From positions 1 through 52,945 of the forward strand of contig CALURT010000018.1 in NCBI GenBank assembly GCA_944323245.1: a DNA stretch of 52,945 nt. The letters run 5' to 3'. Positions within the stretch are counted from its first letter, which is position 1. Each line of letters begins with the position of its first letter. Made by a program: the position numbers and the translations under genes. Origin of the DNA: an uncultured Bacteroidales bacterium. Its GTDB lineage: Bacteria; Bacteroidota; Bacteroidia; Bacteroidales; UBA932. Shown in pieces: positions 24,705 to 34,957 of the stretch. A model generated the notes under the pieces. It worked only from the letters and a program-made list of their open reading frames with translations. It was not told the origin of the DNA and made no database searches.

Positions 24705-27700
24705 TTATTTTCCTCTGAAATAATTCACGGCATTTATGAACAACGGCTGCTCGAGTTCCTCCTCGATATTCCTGAACAGGTTTTTCTCGTATCTCTCCGT
24801 GTGCCCCATCTTCCCGAGAATCTGTCCGTCCCGGCTTATTATACCCTCGATGGCATAGTATGAGCCGTTCGGATTGTATGGAGACTCCATCGTGACCTCC
24901 TCGCTTATCGGGTCCACATACTGGAATGCCACCTGTCCGTTGGCAAAAAGTTCCTTGGCCAATTCTTCGTTAACCACGAACTTGCCCTCCCCGTGGCTCA
25001 CGGCTATTGTGTGCAGGTCTCCGACGGAAAATCCTGACAACCAAGGGGAATTGACAGACGCCACCCTCGTGGTGACCATCTGCGAGATATGACGGTTGAT
25101 ATCGTTCCTGAACAATGTAGGCGAATCCTTCGTAACCATTCCGAGCCGTCCGTAAGGGAGAAGCCCCGATTTCACGAGGGCCTGGAATCCGTTGCAGATG
25201 CCGAGAATCAGGCCGCCTCTGTCGAGAAGTGCATGGATTTCATCGGCTATTTCCTTGTTGTTAAGGACGTTTGCGATGAATTTTCCGCTGCCGTCAGGCT
25301 CGTCACCGGCTGAAAAGCCTCCTGCAAGGGCGAAAATATGGCATTCGGAAATGTTTTTCTTCATTTCGGCGATGGAACTGAAGATGTCCTCGCTTTTCAG
25401 ATTACGGAACACGCTCATCTTCACTTCCGCTCCTGCCTTGCGGAACGCCTTGGCAGTATCGTAGTCGCAGTTCGTACCCGGGAACACCGGTATGTAGACG
25501 ACAGGTGTCTGTACCGGCTCACCCTTGTATTTGAGTTCCGTCTTTTTCACTTTACGAGGTTTGACACCCGCAAGGCCTGCCGGAACGAGTTTCGGATGCG
25601 ACGGCTCGCACGTATCAGGATAAATCTTGGAAAATTTCTCGCCGTTGGCATACATGAGTTCGAATATCGACATGGCAACGCCGTTGATACGGAGATTCCC
25701 GTCTTCGCCGGAAGTGACTTCCCCGAGATATTCGGCGGCAGGATAATCGAGATCCGTCTCGGATTCCACCACAATCGACCCGTAACTGTAATTGAAAAGG
25801 TCCTTTTCATCGACCTTGACATCCACTCCGAAAGCGTTGCCGAAAGACATCTTGCAAATGGCTTCCGCAATTCCTCCGAATCCTACGGCGTAAGCCGAAA
25901 CTATGTTGCCGGAGGCAATCTGCGACTCCGTAAATTTGAAGTTCGCCTTCAGCTGTTCCGTATCAGGCATGTAATCGGCCTGCGGAGTATGCCTTATGAG
26001 ATACAGTTTGTTGCCTTCCCATTTGAGTTCCGGAGAAATCACCTTGCCGGCATTGACCGTGGTGATACCGAAAGCCATGAGCATAGGCGGTACGTTGATG
26101 TGCTCGAAAGTGCCGCTCATGGAATCCTTTCCTCCTATGGACGGGAGGCATAGTTCCTTCTGCATTTTCAATGCACCGAGAAGTGCGCCCAACGGTTTGC
26201 CCCAACTTTTCGGGTCATGGGTCATCCTCTCGAAATATTCCTGATAGGAGAAACGCATCTTCTCGTATGAAGCTCCGGAAGCAACCACCTTTGCACATGC
26301 CTCAACGACTGCATACGCCGCTCCGTGGTACGGGCTCCAGCTTGTAATGAACGGATTGTAACCGAAAGCCATGACGCTCGCCGTATCCGTGTATCCGTCT
26401 ACAGGGAGCTTCTGCACTGAAACCTGGGTTTCCGTTGTCTGCAGACAACCTCCGAACGGCATCAGCACGGTGGAACGTCCTATTGTGGAGTCGAACATCT
26501 CGATAAGGCCTTTCTGTGAAGTGACATTCGGGTCCTGAAGATTGTTGAATACTTTTTCTTTCAGATCCGCACCGGCCACGGTCCTCTCGAACGGATTCCT
26601 GTTTTCCACTGCCGAAACCACAGCGGAAGCATAGTGCTTCGCCCCGGCGCTGTCAATGAACGCCCTTGACAAATCCACCACGAGCTTGCCGTGATCGTAC
26701 ATGCGGAGCCTTTCCGTATCGGTCACATCGGCCACATGGGTCACTTCCACGTTTTCGCTCCGGCAATATGCCTCGAATTCATCCCTGTCTTTCGCCTCGA
26801 TGACCACCGACATCCTTTCCTGGGATTCGCTTATGGCAAGTTCCGTGGAATTCAGACCGCTGTACTTGACCGGAACCCTGTCCAGATAAATGTCGAGTCC
26901 GTCAGTAAGTTCTCCGATGGCCACACTCACGCCGCCGGCGCCGAAATCGTTGGACTTCTTGATAAGCCTTGTGACTTCCGGCCTGCGGAACAGCCTCTGG
27001 AGCTTTCTTTCTTCAGGTGCATTTCCTTTCTGCACCTCGCTTCCGCATGTCTCTATGGACGATTCGGTATGCTCTTTAGATGAGCCTGTAGCCCCGCCGA
27101 TACCGTCACGTCCGGTACGTCCGCCCAAGAGAAGAACCACATCTCCGGGACAAGGTGTCTCCCTGCGGACATTTTCCGCCTTGACAGCCCCGACCACAGC
27201 TCCGACCTCAAGCCTTTTGGCCACGTAATTTTCATGATATATTTCCCTTACATGGGTAGTGGCAAGGCCGATCTGATTGCCGTAGCTCGAATATCCGTGT
27301 GCAGCCTTGCGGCTGATGACTTTCTGCGGAAGTTTGCCCGGCATGGTCTCGGAGACAGGCTGATAGATATTTCCGGCTCCGGTCACCCTCATTGCCTGAT
27401 ATACATAGCTTCTGCCTGACAACGGATCCCTTATCGCCCCTCCGAGACAGGTCGCAGCGCCTCCGAACGGTTCTATTTCGGTCGGATGGTTGTGCGTCTC
27501 GTTCTTGAACTGGAGAAGCCATTTCTCGGTCTTCCCGTCCACATCCACATCCACGAATATGCTGCATGCATTGTTTTCCTCGCTGACCTCCATGTCGTCC
27601 AAATACCCTTTTGCCTTGAGGTATTTCGCTCCGATTGTGGCCATGTCCATGAGGTTAACGCCCTTGTTTTCCCGTCCGAGTTCCTTGCGCATCTTCATGT

Positions 27701-28448
27701 AAAGGTTCAGGGTGCCGTCTATTTCCTCTTTTATGAAGGATTCTTCCACACCTATGCTTTCGAGTTCGGTGGTGAAAGTGGTATGGCGGCAATGGTCGCT
27801 CCAGTAGGTATCGAGAATACGGAGTTCGGTCTCATACGGGTCCCTGCCTTCTTTCCTGAAATAATTGACGACTTCCCTCAGGTCATCGGCATTCATGGCA
27901 AGTCCCATCCTGCGGCAGTAGCCGGCAAGTTCTTCCTCTTTCAATGCCGTGAGTCCCTCAAGTATCTGCACCGGTTTCACTTCGGCCTGTTCGGTATCGG
28001 TCAGGCGTGACAGATCCTTCTCGCGGGATTCCACCGCATTGATATAATAATGTCTGATTTTCGCTATCACATCGTCCGATACTTCCCCGTCGAGGATTAT
28101 CAGTTTGGAACTTCTGATGCGCACATCCGCCTCAGGCTCTATCAGTTTCACGCATTCCACTGCGGAAGCCGCCCTTTGGTCGAACTGTCCAGGAAGATAT
28201 TCTACGGCGATGTACTTGCTGCCTGTCAGGTCGCAGTCATCCGTAACCTTGTCGGTCACGATTTCACCGAATACGCTGTAGCGGCTTTTTTCAAGAAGTT
28301 CCTCCGAAAATCCGAAAAGGTCATAGACGTTGAGAAGCCTCAGGGTCTGCAGCGACAGGCCGAGATTTTCATTCAGTTCGCTCAGGAGACTCTGTGCCTC
28401 CACCTGAAATTCAGGATACTTTTCTACGAAAACGCGGTAATTTTTCAT
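24705..28448 (-). CDS. purL: Phosphoribosylformylglycinamidine synthase, large single-chain form
   Basis: 1247 residues, the proteobacterial/eukaryotic PurL type with the glutaminase fused at the C-terminus, so no separate purQ or purS is needed. Seen are [17 protein letters not shown] in the linker region, GFAGM-type ATP loops ([20 protein letters not shown]) and the GATase end with nucleophile Cys in GICNGFQAL and His/Glu in HGEGKF. It makes FGAM from FGAR and glutamine. The start overlaps the purE stop as ATGA, indicating coupling. Confidence 0.98.
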   Translation of the reverse strand: MKNYRVFVEKYPEFQVEAQSLLSELNENLGLSLQTLRLLNVYDLFGFSEELLEKSRYSVFGEIVTDKVTDDCDLTGSKYIAVEYLPGQFDQRAASAVECVKLIEPEADVRIRSSKLIILDGEVSDDVIAKIRHYYINAVESREKDLSRLTDTEQAEVKPVQILEGLTALKEEELAGYCRRMGLAMNADDLREVVNYFRKEGRDPYETELRILDTYWSDHCRHTTFTTELESIGVEESFIKEEIDGTLNLYMKMRKELGRENKGVNLMDMATIGAKYLKAKGYLDDMEVSEENNACSIFVDVDVDGKTEKWLLQFKNETHNHPTEIEPFGGAATCLGGAIRDPLSGRSYVYQAMRVTGAGNIYQPVSETMPGKLPQKVISRKAAHGYSSYGNQIGLATTHVREIYHENYVAKRLEVGAVVGAVKAENVRRETPCPGDVVLLLGGRTGRDGIGGATGSSKEHTESSIETCGSEVQKGNAPEERKLQRLFRRPEVTRLIKKSNDFGAGGVSVAIGELTDGLDIYLDRVPVKYSGLNSTELAISESQERMSVVIEAKDRDEFEAYCRSENVEVTHVADVTDTERLRMYDHGKLVVDLSRAFIDSAGAKHYASAVVSAVENRNPFERTVAGADLKEKVFNNLQDPNVTSQKGLIEMFDSTIGRSTVLMPFGGCLQTTETQVSVQKLPVDGYTDTASVMAFGYNPFITSWSPYHGAAYAVVEACAKVVASGASYEKMRFSYQEYFERMTHDPKSWGKPLGALLGALKMQKELCLPSIGGKDSMSGTFEHINVPPMLMAFGITTVNAGKVISPELKWEGNKLYLIRHTPQADYMPDTEQLKANFKFTESQIASGNIVSAYAVGFGGIAEAICKMSFGNAFGVDVKVDEKDLFNYSYGSIVVESETDLDYPAAEYLGEVTSGEDGNLRINGVAMSIFELMYANGEKFSKIYPDTCEPSHPKLVPAGLAGVKPRKVKKTELKYKGEPVQTPVVYIPVFPGTNCDYDTAKAFRKAGAEVKMSVFRNLKSEDIFSSIAEMKKNISECHIFALAGGFSAGDEPDGSGKFIANVLNNKEIADEIHALLDRGGLILGICNGFQALVKSGLLPYGRLGMVTKDSPTLFRNDINRHISQMVTTRVASVNSPWLSGFSVGDLHTIAVSHGEGKFVVNEELAKELFANGQVAFQYVDPISEEVTMESPYNPNGSYYAIEGIISRDGQILGKMGHTERYEKNLFRNIEEELEQPLFINAVNYFRGK

Positions 28449-28912
28449 ATTTCGGCTTCAAGTACTTTCTGTGTCTGTTCCTTTCTGAATTCCATCAGCT
28501 TTTCATTAAGCGAGTCATCGGCTATTGCCAATATTTCCACTGCAAGCAGGCCTGCGTTTTTCGCTCCGTTGATAGCCATCGTAGCCACAGGTATCCCGCC
28601 GGGCATCTGCACTATGGACAGAAGGGAATCCATGCCGCCAAGGGCCTTGGTCTGTATAGGAACGCCTATGACAGGTACGGTGGTCATTCCTGCCACGACT
28701 CCGGCTACGTGGGCCGCTCCGCCCGCTCCTGCTATAATGACGCCTATTCCGCGTTCCTTTGCCGATTTGGCATATTCGCACATCAGGTCCGGTGTCCTGT
28801 GAGCGCTGATGACACGCTTTTCGTATTCGACACCGAAATCCTCAAGAACCTTGATCGCAGCTGACATGATTTCATAGTCGCTGGTCGAACCCATAATGAC
28901 TGCTACCTTCAT
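28445..28912 (-). CDS. purE: N5-carboxyaminoimidazole ribonucleotide mutase
   Basis: 155 residues, class I length. Active-site blocks are [10 protein letters not shown] (phosphate loop), [13 protein letters not shown] (catalytic His) and [14 protein letters not shown]. First gene of the purine operon. A promoter and a 5'-end hairpin lie just upstream, and cysS is divergent. No purK is in the window. Confidence 0.97.
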   Translation of the reverse strand: MKVAVIMGSTSDYEIMSAAIKVLEDFGVEYEKRVISAHRTPDLMCEYAKSAKERGIGVIIAGAGGAAHVAGVVAGMTTVPVIGVPIQTKALGGMDSLLSIVQMPGGIPVATMAINGAKNAGLLAVEILAIADDSLNEKLMEFRKEQTQKVLEAEI

Positions 28913-28945
28913 ATTGTCGGAAATAAATTAAAATTCAGGATCTGC

Positions 28946-28976
28946 GGCTTCCCTCCCGGAAGCCAGCGCAAATGTA
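28946..28976 (-). promoter_or_regulatory. purE promoter with a hairpin at the mRNA 5' end
   Basis: On the minus strand TACATTTG (28976-28969) is the -7 element. About 5 bases later GGCTTCC pairs with GGAAGCC (28964-28958 and 28952-28946) in a 7-bp stem with a 5-base loop. The stem would form the very 5' end of the purine mRNA. Confidence 0.45.
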
Positions 28977-28999
28977 ATGAAAATTTCGTAATTTTTTTG

Positions 29000-29007
29000 T
29001 ATGTTTG
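29000..29007 (+). promoter_or_regulatory. -7 element of cysS; decides its start
   Basis: TATGTTTG at 29000-29007 overlaps the first possible start codon of the longest frame (29005), so the ATG at 29032 is taken as the real start of cysS. It is divergent from the purE promoter only 24 bases away. Confidence 0.45.
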
Positions 29008-29031
29008 CGAGGATATAGACAGATTGGTTTT

Positions 29032-30555
29032 ATGAGGAATTTATACATTACGAACACCCTTTCGAGGAAAAAGGAATTGTTCGAGCCGGTAAATCCGGGT
29101 CATGTGGGGCTTTATGTCTGCGGTCCGACTGTCTACGGGGACGCGCATTTGGGGCATGCGAGGCCGGGCATCACATACGACGTATTGGTAAGACTGTTGA
29201 AACATTTGGGATACAAAGTGCGTTATGTCAGGAACATAACCGACGTGGGACATCTTGAGCACGATGCAGATGAGGGGGAGGACAAGATAGCCAAGAAGGC
29301 CCGTACTGAACAATTGGAGCCGATGGAAGTGGTGCAGGAATATACGATACGCTACCACGATGCCATGCGGATGCTCAACGTGGCTCCGCCGTCGATAGAG
29401 CCGCGGGCTTCGGGGCATATCATCGAACAGATAGCCTTGGTGAAAAAGATTCTCGACGCAGGTTATGCCTACGAGAGCAACGGTTCGGTGTATTTCGACG
29501 TGCGCAAATACAATGAATCCCATGACTACGGCGTACTTTCAGGAAGAAACATCGAAGAGATGATAGGAGGGACGAGGGAACTCGACGGGCAGGAGGACAA
29601 ACATGCTTCGTATGACTTCGCCTTATGGAAAAAGGCCGCTCCGGAGCATATAATGCGCTGGCCTTCACCGTGGAGCGACGGATTCCCGGGATGGCATCTC
29701 GAATGCTCCGCCATGAGCGAGAAATATCTCGGAAAAGTATTCGACATACATGGAGGCGGTATGGACCTGATGTTCCCGCACCATGAATGCGAACTGGCCC
29801 AGAACACGGCTTCACGAGGCTGCGGCGGTGTCAGATACTGGATGCACAACAACATGATCACCATCAACGGCAAGAAGATGGGCAAGTCCTACGGCAATTT
29901 CATCACCCTTGAAGAACTGTTCAACGGGACCCATCCCCTGCTCGTACAGGCATACAGCCCGATGACGGTAAGGTTCTTCATACTCCAGGCCCATTACCGC
30001 AGCACCCTCGATTTCAGCAACGACGCATTGCAGGCCGCGGAAAAGGGGCTGAAAAGGGTCATGCAGGCAGCCAAGGACATTCATGAAATGGCCGGGCATC
30101 CGGCTATGGAACTGCCATACGGCAAATTTGTCTCGGATATCGCTCCGGAACACTTCGATACGGACAATCCTGCCATAGCCGATATTTGCGAAAAGACATA
30201 TGAATCCCTGTGCGATGACCTCAACACTCCGATAGCGTTGTCCTACATATTCGAAGCGGTGAAAATCATCAATACTGCCAAGGACGGGAAAATCAAACTG
30301 TCACAAAAGGATATGGACATCCTCGCAGGGCTTTTCGACGACGTGGTTTCCGGAGTTCTCGGGCTGAAAGACGAGGAAAGCGAAGGAGGCAAGGCCGGGC
30401 AGATCATCGACGGACTCATGACGATGGTCCTCGAACAGAGAAAGGCCGCCAAGGCAAACAAGGACTGGGCCACGAGCGACAAAATCCGTGATGAGCTCAA
30501 CGCCCTCGGCATTCACATCAAGGACACTAAAGACGGCACCGAATGGACATTGTAA
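29032..30555 (+). CDS. cysS: Cysteinyl-tRNA synthetase
   Basis: 507 residues from [19 protein letters not shown]. Class I motifs are present: zinc Cys30 in [13 protein letters not shown]-type [16 protein letters not shown] and HHECE for the remaining zinc ligands, and KMSKS-type KKMGKS. The DALR-like anticodon-binding C-terminus ends EWTL. It charges tRNA-Cys. Its end overlaps exoA by 13 bases. Confidence 0.97.
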   Translation: MRNLYITNTLSRKKELFEPVNPGHVGLYVCGPTVYGDAHLGHARPGITYDVLVRLLKHLGYKVRYVRNITDVGHLEHDADEGEDKIAKKARTEQLEPMEVVQEYTIRYHDAMRMLNVAPPSIEPRASGHIIEQIALVKKILDAGYAYESNGSVYFDVRKYNESHDYGVLSGRNIEEMIGGTRELDGQEDKHASYDFALWKKAAPEHIMRWPSPWSDGFPGWHLECSAMSEKYLGKVFDIHGGGMDLMFPHHECELAQNTASRGCGGVRYWMHNNMITINGKKMGKSYGNFITLEELFNGTHPLLVQAYSPMTVRFFILQAHYRSTLDFSNDALQAAEKGLKRVMQAAKDIHEMAGHPAMELPYGKFVSDIAPEHFDTDNPAIADICEKTYESLCDDLNTPIALSYIFEAVKIINTAKDGKIKLSQKDMDILAGLFDDVVSGVLGLKDEESEGGKAGQIIDGLMTMVLEQRKAAKANKDWATSDKIRDELNALGIHIKDTKDGTEWTL

Positions 30556-31313
30556 AATTTATATCGTGGAACGTAAATGGCCTCAGGGCCTGCATGGGCA
30601 AAGGTTTTGCCGATATTTTCAAGGAATTGGATGCAGACTTCTTCGCCCTGCAGGAAACCAAGATGCAGGCGGGACAGCTTGACCTTGAATTTGAAGGATA
30701 CGAGTCGTATTGGAATTATGCCGAGAAAAAAGGGTATTCCGGGACGGCTGTATTTACGAAACACAAACCGTTGAATGTCACCTATGGCATCGGAATCGAT
30801 GAGCACGACCATGAGGGTCGGGTCATTACACTGGAAATGGAGGATTTCTATTTCGTCACGGCATACGTTCCGAACTCTCAGGACGAATTGGCAAGGCTCG
30901 ATTACAGGATGAAATGGGAGGACGATTTCCGCTCATATCTCCTCGCCTTGGATGCGAAGAAGCCTGTCATCGTTTGCGGAGACCTGAATGTGGCCCACAA
31001 GGAAATAGACCTGAAGAACCCGAAAACGAACCGCAGGAACGCCGGATTCACCGACGAGGAACGTGAAAAATTCTCGATTCTGCTCGACAGCGGGTTCACC
31101 GACACGTTCAGGTATTTCTATCCGGATATGAAAGACATATATTCCTGGTGGTCATACCGTTTCAGGGCCCGTGAAAAGAACGCAGGCTGGCGTATCGATT
31201 ATTTCATTACGTCCAAACGGCTTGACAGCAGACTCGCCGGGGCGAAAATCCACACCGGAATCCTCGGCTCGGACCATTGCCCCGTGGAATTGGACCTGAA
31301 ATCCGAAGGATGA
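30543..31313 (+). CDS. Exodeoxyribonuclease III / AP endonuclease (Xth family)
   Basis: 256 residues. [10 protein letters not shown] (metal Asn), LQETKMQ (metal Glu), [14 protein letters not shown] (catalytic Asp/Asn) and [11 protein letters not shown] (catalytic His) are all in order. It repairs abasic sites and trims 3' ends. The ATG lies within the last codons of cysS, so translation is probably coupled. The enzyme is of the ExoA/XthA type, and which name applies cannot be decided here. Confidence 0.95.
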   Translation: MDIVKFISWNVNGLRACMGKGFADIFKELDADFFALQETKMQAGQLDLEFEGYESYWNYAEKKGYSGTAVFTKHKPLNVTYGIGIDEHDHEGRVITLEMEDFYFVTAYVPNSQDELARLDYRMKWEDDFRSYLLALDAKKPVIVCGDLNVAHKEIDLKNPKTNRRNAGFTDEEREKFSILLDSGFTDTFRYFYPDMKDIYSWWSYRFRAREKNAGWRIDYFITSKRLDSRLAGAKIHTGILGSDHCPVELDLKSEG

Positions 31314-31319
31314 AGCGGC

Positions 31320-31402
31320 AATCCGCTGCGTTGCATCCGTCATGGTGGTGTCATCTTGAGCGGAGGACGCAGTCCGGAGTCGAAAGATCTCGTTCAATCA
31401 GA
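31320..31402. repeat. Dispersed intergenic repeat ending GGAGTCGAAAGATCTCGTTCA
   Basis: GTGTCATCTTGAGCGGA is followed by GGAGTCGAAAGATCTCGTTC. The second half recurs almost exactly at 33903-33925. It lies between exoA and the convergent secreted-protein gene. Confidence 0.5.
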
Positions 31403-31446
31403 TATTCCATAAGTTCATAGTCCGAAACGGCAATCAATTCATTGAA
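31391..31446 (-). pseudogene. Remnant: C-terminal tail of a second copy of the B gene
   Basis: Read on the minus strand in the right frame it encodes FNELIAVSDYELMEYLIE, nearly identical to the last residues of the intact protein at 34025-34834 (FNELIVVSDYDLMKYLIDNE). The rest of this copy is missing. It is joined directly, out of frame, to the 3' end of gene A'. This marks a deletion inside a duplicated A-C-B cassette. Confidence 0.75.
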
Positions 31447-32038
31447 GCCGCTCTTCCCAGCGCAAATTAAAGGCCCCGATGCAGAACGTTACCGGACACT
31501 CCCATGGAGTAAATTCTATGGTCTCATGGACTCTGTCCATAAAATTCCGATATTGTTCATCCGAGTACTTATGAATCAGGGGCTTTCCGTCGGCATCATT
31601 CATAATCAACTCGGCATATTCCAATCTGCCGGATTTTGATAGTACGCAATACATAAACGCCAATTCCACTTCTTCTGAAAATTCATGCCTTACGGCTTCT
31701 TTCAAAAGAGCGGCAACTTCAGAATCATTATACTTTTTCAGGGCATGCCTGAAGCGTTTGGCATTATCCCTGTCAATATCTTTCTTGTCTGAAGTTTCTT
31801 TCCCGATTACATCCTTATACCATTCGACGTCGTCATGACCGTGTGTACCTGATATTTTTACACGCATCTCAAGTCGTGATATATTATAATGTCCGGCAAT
31901 GGAGTCTGTACCGAACGTAATTCCATCCCTCGCAATTGTATTTTCCCGATCTTGGGAAAAAGCCTCTATGCAAAGAAACGAAAACAGGATATTCAAGACA
32001 AAACAGGTTATCCGATAATTCACACGTTCACAGGTCAT
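31439..32038 (-). CDS. Secreted TonB-C-like protein A' (199 aa), tail altered by a deletion junction
   Basis: I chose the start at 32038 because it puts a signal peptide (MTCERVNYRITCFVLNILFSF, ending near CIEAFSQ) at the N-terminus; the longest frame starts at 32089, inside the upstream palindrome. The last ~80 residues (VELAFMYCVLSKSGRLEYAE, then EFTPWECPVTFCIGAFNLRW) follow the strand-helix-strand pattern of the TonB C-terminal domain. The final codons (EERLQ) come from reading out of frame into a fragment of gene B, so the protein ends abnormally. The first ~35 residues and the leader are almost identical to gene A at 35554-36114, while the middle is diverged. Confidence 0.7.
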   Translation of the reverse strand: MTCERVNYRITCFVLNILFSFLCIEAFSQDRENTIARDGITFGTDSIAGHYNISRLEMRVKISGTHGHDDVEWYKDVIGKETSDKKDIDRDNAKRFRHALKKYNDSEVAALLKEAVRHEFSEEVELAFMYCVLSKSGRLEYAELIMNDADGKPLIHKYSDEQYRNFMDRVHETIEFTPWECPVTFCIGAFNLRWEERLQ

Positions 32039-32041
32039 ATA

Positions 32042-32081
32042 CCGCTTTTTGCAAAGTTCATAAATTTTTTGCAAAAAGCGG
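32042..32081. repeat. 14-bp palindrome in the leader of gene A' (copy 1)
   Basis: CCGCTTTTTGCAAA (32042-32055) and TTTGCAAAAAGCGG (32068-32081) are a perfect inverted repeat with a 12-base spacer, a few bases before the ATG of A'. The same element, with one change in the spacer, sits at the same place before gene A (36118-36157). Confidence 0.75.
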
Positions 32082-32145
32082 CATAACAACTGACAATACG
32101 CTGTGTTGCCTTTAATTGTTGACGAAGTCCAAAATAAAATTCCCT

Positions 32146-32153
32146 TATCTTTG
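32146..32153 (+). promoter_or_regulatory. -7 element of the DUF6088-AbiEii pair
   Basis: TATCTTTG, 75 bases before the ATG at 32229. The -33 box is weak. The leader between contains an imperfect inverted repeat around 32181-32206 that could be the antitoxin's operator. Confidence 0.4.
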
Positions 32154-32228
32154 TCATCTCATGATATTTTGATATATTTACGTCGAAAAAAACGCTTTTA
32201 TTCCGACTTAAAATAAGGTAAAAATAAT

Positions 32229-32843
32229 ATGCAAAAAACGATAGAACAAAGAATTAGAGCAAAAATAGTTCACGCAAGATATGGCGAGGTGTTCTTCGTG
32301 TCTTCATTCCCTCAATTTGATGTAGAATATGTAACAAAACTTCTTGCCATATATGAGAAAGAAGGTCTGATTACACGCATTGCCAAAGGGGTATATGTAA
32401 AAGCAAAGAAAACACGGTTCGGGGTAGCATATCCTTCTGCATTTGAACTTGTAAAAGAAATCGCCAAAAGAGATAAGGCAACAGTATTCCCGGCAGGTGA
32501 AACTGCGGCCAACAGGCTTGGGTTCTCGACTCAAGTCCCGACGAATGCTTGTTTCATAACTTCAGGCACCCCAAGAAAACTGAAATTAGGCAGCAGGACA
32601 GTGGTGTTGAAACATGGCGTTCCTAAAAATTTTGCATACAAAGGCAAACTGATGCCTGAATTGGTACAGGCACTCCGCAGCATTGGAGAGGAAAACATAA
32701 CAGAAACTGTAGAAAAAAGAGTCGCACAATTGCTTCGCGAAACACCGGAAAAAGAGACGATAGACCGCGATCTTCTGTTGGCACCGGCCTGGATACGGCA
32801 AATTATAAAAAGAAACATCAAAACAGACAGCGACAATGAGTAA
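32229..32843 (+). CDS. DUF6088 / AbiEi-type antitoxin
   Basis: 204 residues. An N-terminal winged-helix region (residues ~1-60: VFFVSSFPQFDVEYVTKLLA, then GLITRIAKGVYVK) is followed by the conserved VFPAGETAANRLGFSTQVP and FITSGTPRKLKLGSRTVVLK blocks found in AbiEi-like antitoxins. It overlaps the AbiEii-type gene by 8 bases, the usual order of antitoxin first. It would bind DNA and repress the pair, and counteract the toxin. Related pairs defend against phage by abortive infection. Confidence 0.85.
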   Translation: MQKTIEQRIRAKIVHARYGEVFFVSSFPQFDVEYVTKLLAIYEKEGLITRIAKGVYVKAKKTRFGVAYPSAFELVKEIAKRDKATVFPAGETAANRLGFSTQVPTNACFITSGTPRKLKLGSRTVVLKHGVPKNFAYKGKLMPELVQALRSIGEENITETVEKRVAQLLRETPEKETIDRDLLLAPAWIRQIIKRNIKTDSDNE

Positions 32844-33900
32844 ATGGACAGACTTCTCGCTCGATGAACGGAGGGCAATGATACAGGGAGTAGTTGACGC
32901 TATGCACATAGATGAAGCTGCTGTTGAAAAAGACTGGTGGGTAACAGCCGTATTGTATGCTTTATTTAGGACAAGTCCTTCCGAATATCTACTTTTTAAG
33001 GGAGGAACAAGTCTGAGCAAGGGATGGAAAATCATAGAGCGTTTCAGTGAAGATATAGATTTGGCACTTGGACGGGATTTTTTCCTGAATGTAAAAAAAC
33101 TCCCGTGTGCCAACTGCACAAGCAACACCCAAATCCACAATCTCAGAGAAAAGGCCCAAGATTATATTTTCGGAGAATTCAAGGAAGAGCTTAAAGAGAA
33201 GCTGGCAACATTGGGCCTGGCTGTAAATGTGTTTGCAGAAAATGAAATGCCTGATGAAAACGGAGAACCAAGAAAAGTGCCCCATGACAAAGATCCATCT
33301 GTAATCTTTATTCAATACCAGTCGCTCTATAATAGCGATGCACCATACGCAAAACCGACTATAAAGATTGAAATCAGCGTTCTTTCAATGGATGAACCAT
33401 ACGAAATGAAGCGCATTTCCTCACTGATAGAACAGATCTACAACAGGGAAGATGTCGATTCCGAGATTGTCCAGACCATAAAGACTGTGAGCCCGGCAAG
33501 GACATTTTTGGAGAAAGCATTTCTGTTGTGCGAGGAGTACCAGAAAAAGGAGCCGAGAACATATCGTATGTCACGACATTTCTATGATTTGGAAAAACTT
33601 TCACATACCGGATATGCAGACAAGGCTTTAAACGATTCGGAACTCTATTACAATATTGTCGAACATCGGAAGAAATTCTATCATGCCGGCTATGTAGATT
33701 ACGACAAGGAATTACCGTCATCCATAACAATTGTTCCTAAAGAAGATCTTATCCGTAAATTTGAGTTGGACTATAACACCATGCGTCCCAACTTTATTTA
33801 CGGAGAATCTCTTGAATTTGCAGATTTGCTCAAAGCTCTTGAAACATTGCAGGAAAAATTCCGTAATGTTCCATCCGGAAAACCAGAGAAGAACTTGTGA
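32836..33900 (+). CDS. AbiEii/AbiGii-family nucleotidyltransferase toxin
   Basis: 354 residues. The nucleotidyltransferase motif LFKGGTSLSKGWKIIERFSE followed by DIDLAL (GGTSLS...DxD) is intact, and the later conserved region (KTVSPARTFLEKAFLL, YRMSRHFYDLEKL) matches the family. Such enzymes transfer nucleotides to cellular targets such as tRNA and stop growth. It is paired with the DUF6088 gene before it. The pair sits between the two copies of the A-C-B cassette, which suggests it was inserted there or moved together with it. Confidence 0.9.
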   Translation: MSKWTDFSLDERRAMIQGVVDAMHIDEAAVEKDWWVTAVLYALFRTSPSEYLLFKGGTSLSKGWKIIERFSEDIDLALGRDFFLNVKKLPCANCTSNTQIHNLREKAQDYIFGEFKEELKEKLATLGLAVNVFAENEMPDENGEPRKVPHDKDPSVIFIQYQSLYNSDAPYAKPTIKIEISVLSMDEPYEMKRISSLIEQIYNREDVDSEIVQTIKTVSPARTFLEKAFLLCEEYQKKEPRTYRMSRHFYDLEKLSHTGYADKALNDSELYYNIVEHRKKFYHAGYVDYDKELPSSITIVPKEDLIRKFELDYNTMRPNFIYGESLEFADLLKALETLQEKFRNVPSGKPEKNL

Positions 33901-33980
33901 TTGGAGTCGAAAGATCTCGTTCAAGCCGAGGGGTGAAGCGGCAGATCCCTCCGCTCGCTTCGCTCGGTCGGGATGACAGT
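33901..33980. repeat. Dispersed intergenic repeat, fuller copy
   Basis: TGGAGTCGAAAGATCTCGTT is followed by AGATCCCTCCGCTCGCTTCG and then CTCGGTCGGGATGACA. The first half matches 31377-31397 and the second resembles 20560-20606 and 43930-43953. It lies between the toxin stop and the convergent gene B. Confidence 0.55.
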
Positions 33981-34024
33981 CAATGTGCTGCGTTGTTGTC
34001 GGCTTGTCGGGCGAAGTGATATTA

Positions 34025-34834
34025 TCACTCATTGTCAATCAGATATTTCATAAGGTCATAATCCGAAACGACAATCAATTCATTGAAATATGCTGTGAGA
34101 GATGCCTCTGTATTCCTCATTTTCCTTATGATATTCAACGCAGTCCTGAATCTTGTCTGGTAAATGGAAAACTGGTCATAGAGAATATCCATAGCCTCTG
34201 GACTGTAAAATATTGACATTATAGAATATACGTTGGCTCCACATAGCGGGATATAATTACCAGCCGTATTGAGATTGATGAAAACGTCACTCTCTTTTTC
34301 AGTTACAGTCATCTGAGAATCAAGCATCCGGTTCAACTTCTCTACATCCGTTTCCGGCAACCATTCTTTGACCAGTTCACAAAATTCCGAAATCGTTGCC
34401 TCCCGGTCACGACTTTTCATCCAATGATAGAAATAGGAATCCCGGACAATCGACTTTGCTTCTTCCATATCCATTGAATATAAGGAACTCCCGCAATTTT
34501 TCAGCATCCGTTGCCGATAGCAGTCTGCATAAATATCTATGTATTCCTTAATGGACAGACCTTCTGCTTTTACAAGTTCAGCGATTGACATGTACTTGTT
34601 GCCTTCTTTGTCGTAATATAGGATGTTTCCGCCACGCATGACTCCAATGTATGAAAAGGAAGACACCCTGTATGGGTATAACACAAGATGAAAGACAGAA
34701 TCCTGTTTCACCGCCTCCCTTACTTTATCTTCATAACCAAAAGGAGTATAATGAACTACCGGAATGCCGTCATTCCCGCCATAAGCAGGAAGCAACACTA
34801 ATAAGGTGGCTACAATAAATGCATAACGTTTCAT
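34025..34834 (-). CDS. Secreted hypothetical protein B (269 aa)
   Basis: The start at 34834 gives a signal peptide (MKRYAFIVATLLVLLPAYG). The mature part is mainly helical (VREAVKQDSVFHL, EEAKSIVRDSYFYHWMKSRD, VEKLNRMLDSQM, FRTALNIIRKMRNTEAS) with a few strands and no lipobox. I do not recognise the family. It is the third gene of the cassette A-C-B behind the outer-membrane gene. The tail of a second copy survives at 31391-31446, proving that the cassette was once duplicated. Confidence 0.75.
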   Translation of the reverse strand: MKRYAFIVATLLVLLPAYGGNDGIPVVHYTPFGYEDKVREAVKQDSVFHLVLYPYRVSSFSYIGVMRGGNILYYDKEGNKYMSIAELVKAEGLSIKEYIDIYADCYRQRMLKNCGSSLYSMDMEEAKSIVRDSYFYHWMKSRDREATISEFCELVKEWLPETDVEKLNRMLDSQMTVTEKESDVFINLNTAGNYIPLCGANVYSIMSIFYSPEAMDILYDQFSIYQTRFRTALNIIRKMRNTEASLTAYFNELIVVSDYDLMKYLIDNE

Positions 34835-34957
34835 AGTATAAGTCATTTTCCTTCCAAAAGTATTAATCTCCGACATTAAGGCGGAATACGAATTATGTGA
34901 ATTTAGATTAAGTTCATTGGTTTGTTGTATTGGTGTTATTGCTTAAGCAGAAACATG

